Shown here piece after piece: positions 1-7,372 of a stretch of DNA of 15,103 nt. The notes beneath the pieces are model-generated. The model was not told where the DNA came from and did no database searches. It was given only the letters and a program-made list of their open reading frames with translations. The stretch comes from Chryseosolibacter sp039917935 (GTDB lineage: Bacteria; Bacteroidota; Bacteroidia; Cytophagales; Cyclobacteriaceae), in the NCBI GenBank assembly GCA_039917935.1, contig JBDSIM010000305.1, forward strand, positions 1 through 15,103, given 5' to 3'. Positions within the stretch are counted from its first letter, which is position 1, and the number at the start of each line of letters is the position of its first letter. A program made the position numbers and the translations under genes.

Positions 1-1
1 C

Positions 2-580
2 AATTATTATGAGGACGCCAAAGAGGTTAATGAAAACGACTGGATCAATAGAAATACACTTTTCGTCCTGATTAACGACCCAGCCCGCGTGGAGGCGATC
101 AGTAAGCAGCTTCAACCTTACAAAGAAAACAACAATAAAATAAGAGAGGATTTTCAGATCAGTGAGTTTAAACTTGAGCCCTTTGTAGGAATGGCGCAAC
201 GCGACAGTGCGAACGAGACTTATCAGCGTGATTTTGATATTGGCTTTGATCAGAAGGGAGTTATTATCGCCTATGTTGAAAATCAGGGGGAGTTTGAAGC
301 CTATCGCAACGCTTTGTTACAAAATAAGGACATTGTTTCTATCGCCGGTTCCAAACACAGCATCTTTTCTGCTTTATATAATGACCCCGTGAAATTTGAG
401 TCTAAGCAACTCGAGGTGGATATCATCGATGTAGGGGATGACTATGTAAAAACCATGGGCCTCGATATAATCGAAGGAAGAGATTTCCAAAAGAATTCCG
501 AAACTGACAGGAAGGAATCAATTATTATTACTAAAAAATTTGCTGAAAGTTTCGGCTGGGATGAACCGATCGGAAAATAA
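2..580 (+). pseudogene. FtsX/MacB-family ABC transporter permease, 5' portion of broken gene (left-truncated by window)
   Basis: The frame is open from the left edge; the first ATG/GTG-type codon is a GTG at 89, which is internal, so the real start lies outside the window. The protein reads through the end of a first periplasmic MacB_PCD-like domain (FKLEPFVGMAQRDSA, about 167-211) and then passes directly into the start of the second periplasmic domain (YQRDFDIGFD, about 221-250). In the intact paralogue at 1375-3777 these two points are separated by roughly 185 residues holding the first FtsX membrane bundle and the next membrane helix, so that segment appears to have been lost in frame. 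The frame stops at TAA 578-580, between GK and IIWMDTVKL. The same frame continues uninterrupted from 581, so this is one gene with a nonsense codon. Such permeases export or remodel envelope substrates with a separate ATPase; this copy is very unlikely to work. Confidence 0.8.
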
Positions 581-589
581 ATTATCTGG

Positions 590-1237
590 ATGGATACGGT
601 GAAGTTATTTGTTATCGGTGTTGTAAAAGATGTTTATTCTCAGGGATTGTGGCGCGAAATGGACCCCATGATGATCCGGTATACCACGCCAGACCAGTAT
701 ACCCATGTAATTGTCAATGCACCTGCAGCAAAAATTAATGATATCAATAAGTTTATGGAGAGTGAATGGAAGCAAATTTTTTCGAATCGTTTATACAACG
801 GTTGGTACCTGAATGCGAATATGGCGGAAGCCAACACGGTGAATAACAATATCGTCACAATCTTTGGGTTCATGGGTGTTATTGCATTGATACTCTCTGC
901 TACCGGACTGTTTACACTGGTTTCCTTGAATATTCTCAAAAAGATGAAAGAGATCGGCGTTCGCAAAGTGTTGGGTGCTTCCATTGCGAATATTACCCGA
1001 ATTATAAACAGTGAGTTTGTAATCATATTGATTATTTCTGCCCTCCTGGGTTCTTTGTTAAGTTACTATGCTGTGGATGCGCTCATGAGCAGTATCTGGA
1101 AATATTACCAACCGGCCACCAGCGCATCTTTTGCTATTTCCGTTTTCACGATGTTTTTAATTTCAGGGATAGCCATAGGATTTAAAGTATTTTCAGCAGC
1201 ATCTATGAATCCCGTTCATACATTGCGGGATGAATAA
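590..1237 (+). pseudogene. FtsX/MacB-family ABC transporter permease, 3' portion of the same broken gene
   Basis: This is in the same reading frame as the preceding fragment; only the TAA at 578-580 and three sense codons (IIW) separate them. It holds the rest of the second periplasmic domain (VIGVVKDVYSQGLWREMDP), then a complete C-terminal FtsX domain with three hydrophobic segments: IFGFMGVIALILSATGLFTL, the segment after NSEF, and the last one before the terminal SMNPVHTLRDE, which matches the SxNPVxxLRxE tail of this family. The cytoplasmic loop MKEIGVRKVLGA is the conserved FtsX-type signature. An ATG at 590 could start a 215-residue product, but it begins inside a folded domain and lacks any N-terminal signal, so I treat it as a gene remnant. 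A sequencing error at 578 is an alternative for the stop but does not explain the missing central membrane region. Confidence 0.8.
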
Positions 1238-1317
1238 TGAAAGTTATCACAGTAAGGGAAGTATTTACTACCCAAAAAAGGGGTATCGGTTATCGGAAGT
1301 TTTCTTACTGACCGCTT

Positions 1318-1325
1318 TATGTTTG
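1318..1325 (+). promoter_or_regulatory. Possible -7 box (TATGTTTG) upstream of the intact permease
   Basis: TATGTTTG matches the Bacteroidota TAnnTTTG consensus exactly and lies about 50 bp before the permease start at 1375. No TTG is present at the expected -33 spacing, so the call is weak. The surrounding gap 1238-1374 holds nothing else I recognise. Confidence 0.25.
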
Positions 1326-1374
1326 TAACATTTACCGCCTCTGTGCGTCTTAAGCGTACCAATCGCCGACCTTT

Positions 1375-3777
1375 ATGATCCAGAATTATTTTAAGCTTGC
1401 CGTCCGCAACATCCTGAAGTACAAATTTTTTTCAGCGATTAATATTCTCGGTATGAGTATCGGCATTGCGGCATGTTTGCTGATCGTGCTGTATGTGAAT
1501 GACGAACTCAGTTACGATCGGTTCCATGAAGAAGCCGACAGGATTTATCAGGTAGGATTGCACGGAAAAATCGGTGGCCAGGATATTATGACTTCTACTA
1601 CCTGCCCGCCGATGGCAGAAGCGCTTGTAAAAGAAGTGCCGGGGGTGGAACAGGCCATTCGAATTGCGAATTTTTGGGGTGCTCCATCCGTGAAAAATGG
1701 AGACAAAATATTCACAGAGGAAAAAATATTCTTTTCGGATTCTAATTTCTTCAGCTTTTTTGATTTTAAGTTACTGGAGGGAGATCCAAAAACTGCCTTA
1801 CAGGAACCCAATACGGTTGTGCTTACAAAAAGTATTGCAGATAAATATTTCGTCAACGAAAACGCAATTGGCAAACTCATCATCATAGGAGGCGAAAAGA
1901 CCTATAAGGTTACTGGAATTACGGCTGACGCACCCTTGAATTCACATTTTATTTATAAAATTCTCATCTCGAGTAGCTCGGGCGAACACCTGAGTAGCGG
2001 CGTTTGGTTGAACAATTATCTGCAGACCTATTTTATGCTTGATAAACATACTCCGCTGGCGTCTGTCGAGGGAAAATTTAATGATCTTGTAACGAAGTAT
2101 GTAGGTCCCGAGGTCGAACGCTTCATGGGTGTAACGATAAAACAAATGGAGGAACAGGGAGGTGCTTACGGATATTATACTACACCCCTTACGGATATCC
2201 ACCTTAAATCAAAATCACAGCACGACCCTGAACCTGGCGGAAACATTATGTACATTTATTTTTTCGGTGGCATCGGCATTTTTATCATTCTGATAGCCTG
2301 TATTAATTTTATGAATTTGTCCACCGCGCGTTCAGCAGGTCGTGCAAAGGAGGTAGGTTTGCGAAAGACATTAGGATCGCTTCGGAGTCAAATGGTGGGA
2401 CAATTTCTAGCAGAGTCTACGGTGTATAGCTTCATCGCAGTAATCATTGCCCTTTTTTTATGTTATTTATTATTACCTCAGTTTAATGTTCTGTCGGGGA
2501 AACAACTCAGTATGGCCATGTTTGCCAATCCAGTATTTATCTCTGCCATCATTGGATTGATTTTTTTTGTAGGGGTGATTGCAGGAAGCTATCCTGCATT
2601 CTACCTCACTTCTTTTAACCCGGTAGAAGTGTTGAAGGGAAAAGTGAAAGCAGGGATCAAAAGCAAAGGCGTACGTAGCACACTGGTGGTGTTTCAATTT
2701 GCGCTTTCGATATTCCTGATCATTTTCACAGCGGTGGTTTACCAGCAAATCAGTTTTATGCAGGATCGAAACCTGGGTATTGATAAGCACAATGTTATGA
2801 TACTACCCAATGCCGGACGCCTGGACAATAACAGAGATGCTTTTAAAAACGCGCTTGCCCAACAAACCGGAATTCTAAGTTCAAGTTATACCAATAATAG
2901 TTTTCCGGGAGTTAATAACACGACTGTCTTTAAGTCTGGTGGATCTGAGCAGGATCACATTATGGCGCAGTACTACGCCGATTACGATCACCTGGACGTG
3001 ATGAAATTTGAGCTAAAAGAAGGGCGTTATTTTTCGAAAGACTTCCCTTCCGATTCATCCGGTATTTTATTGAATGAGGCAGCCGTGAAGGAATTCGGAT
3101 TCACGGATCCCCTTCAGGAGGAAATTGTTTTTAATGATGATGGTAAGATTGAAAGACTTCGCATCATCGGCGTGTATAAGGACTTTAACTTCGAATCACT
3201 AAAATTACAGGTACGGCCATTGGCCATCCGGCTAACGGATAAATCATATACGCTTATGATCCGGTATCAGGGTAACCCTCAAAAAGCTGTCGCAGCAGTT
3301 GAGAAATTGTGGAAACAGTATGCTCCAAATGAGCCGTTCGATTACAATTTCCTGGATGAAAATTTTGACGAATTATTCCGGTCAGAACAGCGAATGGGGC
3401 AGCTTTTCAGTGTCTTCGCCGCGTTGGCTATTTTTATAGCCTGCCTTGGGCTGTTTGCCCTGGCAGCCTTTACCGCAGAACAGCGCACGAAGGAAATTGG
3501 CATCCGGAAGGCAATGGGGGCCACGACAACCGGGCTGACGCTATTATTATCAAAGGAATTTACAAAGCTGGTCTTAATAGCCTTTACTCCGGCTGCGATT
3601 GGTGCCTGGTTTGTGGTCAATAGCTGGCTCAGAGGATTTGCGTACAGAATAGAGATTAACCCGGTGATTTTTATCCTTAGCGGTATGCTTGCCATTATAG
3701 TTGCTTGGCTCACAGTTAGTTTCCAATCTATAAAAGCAGCCTCAGCCAATCCGGTGAACTCATTGCGTTATGAATAA
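1375..3777 (+). CDS. FtsX/MacB-family ABC transporter permease, intact, two-domain (800 aa)
   Basis: A duplicated-architecture permease typical of Bacteroidota. Residues 1-45 hold the family N-terminus (NYFKLAVRNILKYKFFSAIN) and a first membrane helix (about 20-42). A periplasmic MacB_PCD-like domain spans about 45-290. The first FtsX bundle (about 291-415) contains the loop AKEVGLRKTLGS. A fifth helix (about 435-457) leads to a second periplasmic domain (about 460-670), and the C-terminal FtsX bundle (about 675-790) contains RTKEIGIRKAMGA and ends SANPVNSLRYE. Length and order are usual for the family. It has no ATPase domain and needs a separate MacB-like ATPase, which is not in the window. 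The substrate cannot be told; relatives handle peptides, lipids or envelope stress. The ATG at 1375 is chosen because MIQNYFKLAVRN is the conserved family start. It lies 137 bp after the broken paralogue, so the pair probably arose by tandem duplication. Confidence 0.92.
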   Translation: MIQNYFKLAVRNILKYKFFSAINILGMSIGIAACLLIVLYVNDELSYDRFHEEADRIYQVGLHGKIGGQDIMTSTTCPPMAEALVKEVPGVEQAIRIANFWGAPSVKNGDKIFTEEKIFFSDSNFFSFFDFKLLEGDPKTALQEPNTVVLTKSIADKYFVNENAIGKLIIIGGEKTYKVTGITADAPLNSHFIYKILISSSSGEHLSSGVWLNNYLQTYFMLDKHTPLASVEGKFNDLVTKYVGPEVERFMGVTIKQMEEQGGAYGYYTTPLTDIHLKSKSQHDPEPGGNIMYIYFFGGIGIFIILIACINFMNLSTARSAGRAKEVGLRKTLGSLRSQMVGQFLAESTVYSFIAVIIALFLCYLLLPQFNVLSGKQLSMAMFANPVFISAIIGLIFFVGVIAGSYPAFYLTSFNPVEVLKGKVKAGIKSKGVRSTLVVFQFALSIFLIIFTAVVYQQISFMQDRNLGIDKHNVMILPNAGRLDNNRDAFKNALAQQTGILSSSYTNNSFPGVNNTTVFKSGGSEQDHIMAQYYADYDHLDVMKFELKEGRYFSKDFPSDSSGILLNEAAVKEFGFTDPLQEEIVFNDDGKIERLRIIGVYKDFNFESLKLQVRPLAIRLTDKSYTLMIRYQGNPQKAVAAVEKLWKQYAPNEPFDYNFLDENFDELFRSEQRMGQLFSVFAALAIFIACLGLFALAAFTAEQRTKEIGIRKAMGATTTGLTLLLSKEFTKLVLIAFTPAAIGAWFVVNSWLRGFAYRIEINPVIFILSGMLAIIVAWLTVSFQSIKAASANPVNSLRYE

Positions 3778-3854
3778 CAATGTTTTCCGTAATGTTTGCG
3801 GTAAGATTGCTTTTTAAGAGCCAAATCGCACTTTTGTAAGTTCTAATATTATTT

Positions 3855-3883
3855 TTTTGTTAACGAGGTCGTCTTTTGTTAAC
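3855..3883. repeat. 10-bp direct repeat TTTTGTTAAC, 19-bp period, upstream of the small Lys-rich gene
   Basis: TTTTGTTAAC occurs at 3855-3864 and again at 3874-3883, separated by 9 bp. Each copy ends in the palindrome GTTAAC. The period is close to two helical turns and the repeat sits 32 bp before the ATG at 3916, a position expected for an operator or a promoter upstream element. No convincing TAnnTTTG box is visible. Function is inferred from position only. Confidence 0.4.
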
Positions 3884-3915
3884 ATTTCATAAATTACATA
3901 CCTCAACCGCTACTT

Positions 3916-4200
3916 ATGGAAAACAACAAAGTTTCAAAAAAAGCATTGAACAGCTTATTAAATGATTCAATGCGTGAAGTTATCAGCAATCTTGAATTGC
4001 CAAAGCCCTCAAAAAGGGTTAAGAAGGAATTAGATCGTAGTTCCAAAAAATTGGCAGCTGTTTTTGCTGGTTTGCTAAAAAAAGAAAACCGCAAGGCTAA
4101 AAAGGAGAGGAAAAAACTATTTTTTGTTGAGGATGTCCTCCATCAAAAAAAAGATAAAAAATCCAAACGACTGAAGGAAACGACGGTGAATGCTGAGTAA
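3916..4200 (+). CDS. Small lysine-rich basic protein of unknown function (94 aa)
   Basis: I do not recognise a family. The protein has 22 Lys and 6 Arg in 94 residues, mostly after residue 30, in clusters such as RKAKKERKK and KKDKKSKRLK. The N-terminal third (ALNSLLNDSMREVISNLEL) looks helical and amphipathic. There is no signal peptide, membrane segment or cysteine. The composition suggests nucleic-acid or ribosome binding, but that is inference. It is probably monocistronic: a 138-bp gap with a direct repeat precedes it and a clear terminator follows 30 bp after its stop. The A-rich context before the ATG, the strong terminator and the absence of a competing frame on the other strand argue that it is a real gene. 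Confidence 0.6.
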   Translation: MENNKVSKKALNSLLNDSMREVISNLELPKPSKRVKKELDRSSKKLAAVFAGLLKKENRKAKKERKKLFFVEDVLHQKKDKKSKRLKETTVNAE

Positions 4201-4229
4201 ACGGATCCTTCATTTATAAGAATATTTTT

Positions 4230-4260
4230 ACCCCTGACTTACCAGGGGTTTTTATTTTTA
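4230..4260 (+). terminator. Rho-independent terminator after the Lys-rich gene
   Basis: A perfect 7-bp stem, ACCCCTG (4230-4236) with CAGGGGT (4243-4249), encloses the 6-nt loop ACTTAC and is followed by a T-rich run to 4259. On the minus strand the same hairpin is followed by an A-tract, so it works only for plus-strand transcription. Its right arm and loop overlap the last codons and stop of the convergent crtYcd gene. Confidence 0.85.
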
Positions 4261-4955
4261 TAATATTTCCATTCTTCTTCCAGTTTTTCCGAAATAGTGA
4301 TCGGGATGAGAAGCATTAACATGCCGTAGAAAACATCCTCTACCGGTATTGTTCCGATCCGAATTCTCAGGTTCTCTTCATTGTTGTACCAAACCACTGG
4401 CTCGTCAATGAAGGATCCGGTCAAAATTCCGTTTACAATAAGAAAAGGGATGAGAATAACGCCAAAGGCCACATAAAACCGGCCCATAAAGCGGGTTCTT
4501 AATTTCAGCATGATCAAGGCAAGAAATAAGCCAGTCGCCATAAAAGTAATTCCCGTGTATAATTGATTGATGTAATAGGCACCGAAGATCAATAGTAAGA
4601 AAATCAATAAACTGGAGATCAGTTCCTGATGCGGAAATAATACATCCTTTTCTATCAGGTGGTTCAAGGCAAAGTATGTAAACAAGCAGGCATAGGGAAT
4701 GCAAAAAAAGAACATCACTTCTTCAAGTGGAAGACTAAATAAATAGATCCCGGAAATATAATCCGGATTAAACCCCCACACACCGAGGCGCGTAAATATT
4801 TCATCCCAAATAAGGAAAATCACCGCATTGGCGGCAATGGCAGGCAATACATATTTCCATTTCTTTGAGAAATTAGCCTTTGGGTAAAAGCTGAAAAGGA
4901 AGGGGACGATGAAAGCAAGGAAATTAATCCAGAGATAAAGATATTTTGAATTCAA
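4239..4955 (-). CDS. crtYcd: Lycopene beta-cyclase, CrtYcd-type (fused heterodimeric-type carotenoid cyclase domains, 238 aa)
   Basis: Cyclises lycopene to beta-carotene in the membrane. The protein is almost entirely hydrophobic, with about six to seven membrane helices, and contains the two repeated acidic motifs of the CrtYc and CrtYd halves: PLEE (76-79, in FSLPLEEVMFF) and PVED (204-207, in IPVEDVFYGM). The Actinobacterial enzyme has these halves as separate subunits; fused single-chain forms of about this length are usual in Bacteroidota. The start is a TTG at 4955-4953; no ATG is available, and NSKYLYLWINFLAFIVPF matches the expected N-terminus of the first helix. It is the last gene of the cluster, 8 bp after crtZ. 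Its stop codon lies inside the convergent gene's terminator hairpin. No FAD-binding plant-type CrtY/CrtL motif is present. Confidence 0.9.
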   Translation of the reverse strand: MNSKYLYLWINFLAFIVPFLFSFYPKANFSKKWKYVLPAIAANAVIFLIWDEIFTRLGVWGFNPDYISGIYLFSLPLEEVMFFFCIPYACLFTYFALNHLIEKDVLFPHQELISSLLIFLLLIFGAYYINQLYTGITFMATGLFLALIMLKLRTRFMGRFYVAFGVILIPFLIVNGILTGSFIDEPVVWYNNEENLRIRIGTIPVEDVFYGMLMLLIPITISEKLEEEWKYYKNKNPW

Positions 4956-4963
4956 TTGTTTTT

Positions 4964-5479
4964 TTATTGCGTTTCTGACCTTTCCTTCTTAAAGGTAAAC
5001 TTTTTGGGTTCATATTTTTTCGGAGCAAACAGAAACCCAAAAGCCTCACAGCCCTCCTTTGAATGTTTGCTATGGTGAATATAATGGGCATGTATCATTC
5101 GTTGCAAATACCGGCTTCTTCTTTCAGGTCTCCACTTAAGGCGCTGGTGAACAATAATGTCGTGAAAAACCAGGTAAAAAAATCCATAACAAAAGATGCC
5201 TATACCAATGGAAATCATGTAAGGATTGTAGTCCTTAACGGTGAAATAATATAGAATTCCGATGGAAGGTAGGCTGAAAACCAAGGCAAACAAATCATTT
5301 TTTTCCAGGGATTTTTCGTGTACCGTGTGGTGTGACTTGTGCCAGGTCCATAGCAGACCGTGCATCACATATTTATGCGTTATCCAGGCAACGAATTCCC
5401 AGAACAAAAAGGTGGCAATGACGATCAGTGAGCAAAGTAAGATGTCTGAAACCTCCATACTAGACTGCAACGGCTCCAT
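4964..5479 (-). CDS. crtZ: Beta-carotene hydroxylase (di-iron, CrtZ family, 171 aa)
   Basis: Hydroxylates the beta-ionone rings of beta-carotene at C3/C3' to give zeaxanthin through cryptoxanthin. All four histidine clusters of the membrane di-iron fatty-acid-hydroxylase fold are visible: HKYVMH (35-40), HKSHH (47-51), HDIIVH (106-111) and HYIHH (132-136). Hydrophobic segments lie at about 12-32, 64-80 and 86-105. Length is normal for CrtZ. The ATG at 5479 gives an N-terminus that overlaps the upstream SRPBCC gene by 20 bp. A second ATG at 5458, one base after that gene's TAG stop, gives MEVSDILLCSLIVIATF, which looks more like the family start; both are plausible. The gene lies between the SRPBCC gene and crtYcd in one transcription unit. 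Confidence 0.93.
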   Translation of the reverse strand: MEPLQSSMEVSDILLCSLIVIATFLFWEFVAWITHKYVMHGLLWTWHKSHHTVHEKSLEKNDLFALVFSLPSIGILYYFTVKDYNPYMISIGIGIFCYGFFYLVFHDIIVHQRLKWRPERRSRYLQRMIHAHYIHHSKHSKEGCEAFGFLFAPKKYEPKKFTFKKERSETQ

Positions 5480-5948
5480 GAGATGTTAATTTATTAAACC
5501 TACTTTCCAAAATATGATACCGGTGGGCAAAAATAGCATTAACCTCGCGGCCAACAAACAACCAATGGGTCAATCTGCCGATCCAACCAAAAGGAATCGC
5601 GTAGTTCACAACGTCAGTCATTTCCACACCTCCGTGGACTTCTTTAAAAAAATGCTGGTGATGCCAGAAGGCATAAGGGCCAAACCTTTGCTCGTCGATA
5701 AAATGTTGCTGATATTTCACCTGGGTTATCTCCGCCAGCCAATCGACCCACACGCCGGTTAAAAGTTTGATTCTATATTTAATTAATTGTCCGGTATACA
5801 TGCTTCCGTCACCCGATACATATTGAATTTTAAAATCCATTTTATCCGGTGTGATCTCTGACAAGTTTCGCGGATTGGAAAAAAAAGTCCAGGCTTCCTG
5901 TAAGCTGAGAGAAAGAAACTGTTTTTGCGTGATGCGGTATATTTTCAT
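5460..5948 (-). CDS. SRPBCC-fold (START/Bet v1-like) ligand-binding protein (162 aa)
   Basis: A single-domain soluble protein of the polyketide-cyclase/START-like superfamily. The early phrase FLSLSLQEAWTFFSNPRNLSEITP and the later GPYAFWHHQHFFKEVHGGVEMTD fit this family, as does the C-terminal long helix (after WLFVGREVNAIF). There are no obvious catalytic residues. Homologues of this type are often called cell-division-inhibitor-like or SRPBCC and are found beside photolyase genes. Its ATG overlaps the photolyase stop as ATGA (5945-5948), so the two are translationally coupled. The context suggests a ligand such as a carotenoid, isoprenoid or flavin chromophore, but nothing in the sequence proves this. 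The stop (TAG 5460-5462) overlaps or abuts the crtZ start. Confidence 0.8.
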   Translation of the reverse strand: MKIYRITQKQFLSLSLQEAWTFFSNPRNLSEITPDKMDFKIQYVSGDGSMYTGQLIKYRIKLLTGVWVDWLAEITQVKYQQHFIDEQRFGPYAFWHHQHFFKEVHGGVEMTDVVNYAIPFGWIGRLTHWLFVGREVNAIFAHRYHILESRFNKLTSHGAVAV

Positions 5949-7306
5949 AAAAATTTCAACTGATTGTCAGCACTGCTGTTTGTGTTCAGAGCTTTTTGAT
6001 AAGCTCTTAAAACCCGTTCGCGAGCCATTTTATGATCAACGACAGGCTTTGGATATTGAAGGGTGCCATATTCCGGCACCCATTTTCTGATGTACACCTC
6101 ATCCTTATCAAATTTTTCCTGCTGCAAAATAGGATTGAACACCCGAAAATAGGGCGCTGCGTCACTTCCTGTGCCCGCCGCCCATTGCCAGCCGCCATTA
6201 TTTGCCGCCAGATCAAAATCAATTAGTTTCTTGGCAAAATAGGCTTCGCCCCAACGGTAATCGATCAGTAAATGCTTGGTCAAGAAGCTGGCGGTAACCA
6301 TCCTAACACGATTGTGCATAAACCCTGTTTCATTGAGCTGTCGCATGCCAGCATCTACGATACCGAAACCTGTTTTTCCTTCGCACCACGCACCAAATTC
6401 TTTTTCATCATTTCTCCATTCAATATGGTCATATGCCGGTTTAAAAGCTGACTGGGCCACATAAGGGAAATGCCACAGCAACATCTGATAAAAATCCCTC
6501 CAGATAAGCTCATTCAGCCAGGTCTCGCTTATGGATTTTGCCAATTGAACCAGTTCTCTGATACTTGTTGTACCAAATCGCAGGTGCACACTCAACCTTG
6601 ACGTTCCTTTTATCGCAGGAAAATTCCTGTGACTATGGTATTGCTTGATGATATCCTTTTCAACCAGGGCGTCCTTAAAAACAAAGTCAGTTTTTAAAAA
6701 TCCTATTTCCTTTAGAGAAGGAAAAGGCCAGGGCGAAATTTTCTTAAATTGCTGAAAATAATTTTTAGTGGCATAACTGGCCGGATAAAATTCCGTCAGC
6801 ATTAATTTCCATTTCTTGCTAAATGGGGTAAAGACCAGGTATGGATCTCCATTCTCCTTAACGACCTCTTTTTTCTCAAATATTACATGGTCTTTAAAGC
6901 TATGAAACGAGCTATTTTTTTCTTCCAGGATATCCTTAACCCGCTGATCGCGCTGGAGTGCATAGGGCTCGTAATCATTGTTGGTATAAACGCTGCCTGG
7001 ATTTAAATTACGGAAGATGTCTTCAGGCACACCCTGAAGTATTACAAGGGATCCGCCCAAGGCTTGAATTTCTATGCTCAACTTCAGTAATGCCTGATAA
7101 ATGAAATCAACCCTTCGGTCATATTTGTCTTCCAGCTTTTCAAGGATGTCAGTGTCAAAAATAAAAACCGGGACCACATTCTTTCCATTTTTAAGCGCAT
7201 GAAAAAGGCCGGCATTGTCGTGCAATCGGAGATCTCTCCTGAACCAAAAAACCGTCGTGGCGTTATCGATTATTTGCCTGGCCGCTTCAATATGGACAAT
7301 GTTCAA
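5945..7306 (-). CDS. phr: Deoxyribodipyrimidine photolyase, class I CPD type (453 aa)
   Basis: Repairs cyclobutane pyrimidine dimers using blue light and reduced FAD. The N-terminal antenna domain (about 17-150) opens with VFWFRRDLRLHDN. The FAD domain contains GTSRLSVHLRFG (234-245), ELIWRDFYQ (266-274), MRQLNETGFMHNRVRM (321-336) and DLAANNGGWQWAAGTGSD (365-382), which closely resemble E. coli PhrB. Residues equivalent to E. coli E274, W277, M345, N378 and W384 are present as E266, W269, M336, N369 and W375. In the electron-transfer triad, W382 and W306 correspond to W373 and W297, but the middle W359 corresponds to Y350 (LLIDYRWGEAYF). The start is a TTG at 7306-7304: no ATG is available, and an in-frame TAA lies shortly upstream. 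The stop overlaps the SRPBCC start by 4 nt. Product is cytoplasmic; expression is probably light-induced with the pigment genes. Confidence 0.94.
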   Translation of the reverse strand: MNIVHIEAARQIIDNATTVFWFRRDLRLHDNAGLFHALKNGKNVVPVFIFDTDILEKLEDKYDRRVDFIYQALLKLSIEIQALGGSLVILQGVPEDIFRNLNPGSVYTNNDYEPYALQRDQRVKDILEEKNSSFHSFKDHVIFEKKEVVKENGDPYLVFTPFSKKWKLMLTEFYPASYATKNYFQQFKKISPWPFPSLKEIGFLKTDFVFKDALVEKDIIKQYHSHRNFPAIKGTSRLSVHLRFGTTSIRELVQLAKSISETWLNELIWRDFYQMLLWHFPYVAQSAFKPAYDHIEWRNDEKEFGAWCEGKTGFGIVDAGMRQLNETGFMHNRVRMVTASFLTKHLLIDYRWGEAYFAKKLIDFDLAANNGGWQWAAGTGSDAAPYFRVFNPILQQEKFDKDEVYIRKWVPEYGTLQYPKPVVDHKMARERVLRAYQKALNTNSSADNQLKFL

Positions 7307-7319
7307 TGGAGTTTTTATT

Positions 7320-7349
7320 ATTTAACAGTTGTATTGTTAAATTGTTAAA
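7320..7349. repeat. Inverted and tandem TGTTAAA repeats between idi and phr
   Basis: The 66-bp gap is the largest within the cluster downstream of the sigma gene. ATTTAACA (7320-7327) and TGTTAAAT (7335-7342) form a perfect 8-bp inverted repeat with a 7-nt spacer, and TTGTTAAA is repeated in tandem at 7334-7341 and 7342-7349. Three copies of the TGTTAAA half-site within 30 bp just upstream of the photolyase start suggest an internal operator or an RNA hairpin separating the pigment genes from the repair genes. No TAnnTTTG box is visible on the minus strand. Confidence 0.4.
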
Positions 7350-7372
7350 GACAGGATTAATAGAATGAATGA

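Noticed and set aside
89..580. GTG at 89 as a genuine start of a separate 163-residue gene
   Set aside because: The frame is open to the left edge with family-like sequence (LFVLINDPARVEAI), so the GTG is internal.
3787..3815. Hairpin CCGTAA/TTGCGG after the intact permease as a terminator
   Set aside because: The stem has only six pairs including a wobble, and the T-run begins nine bases after it.
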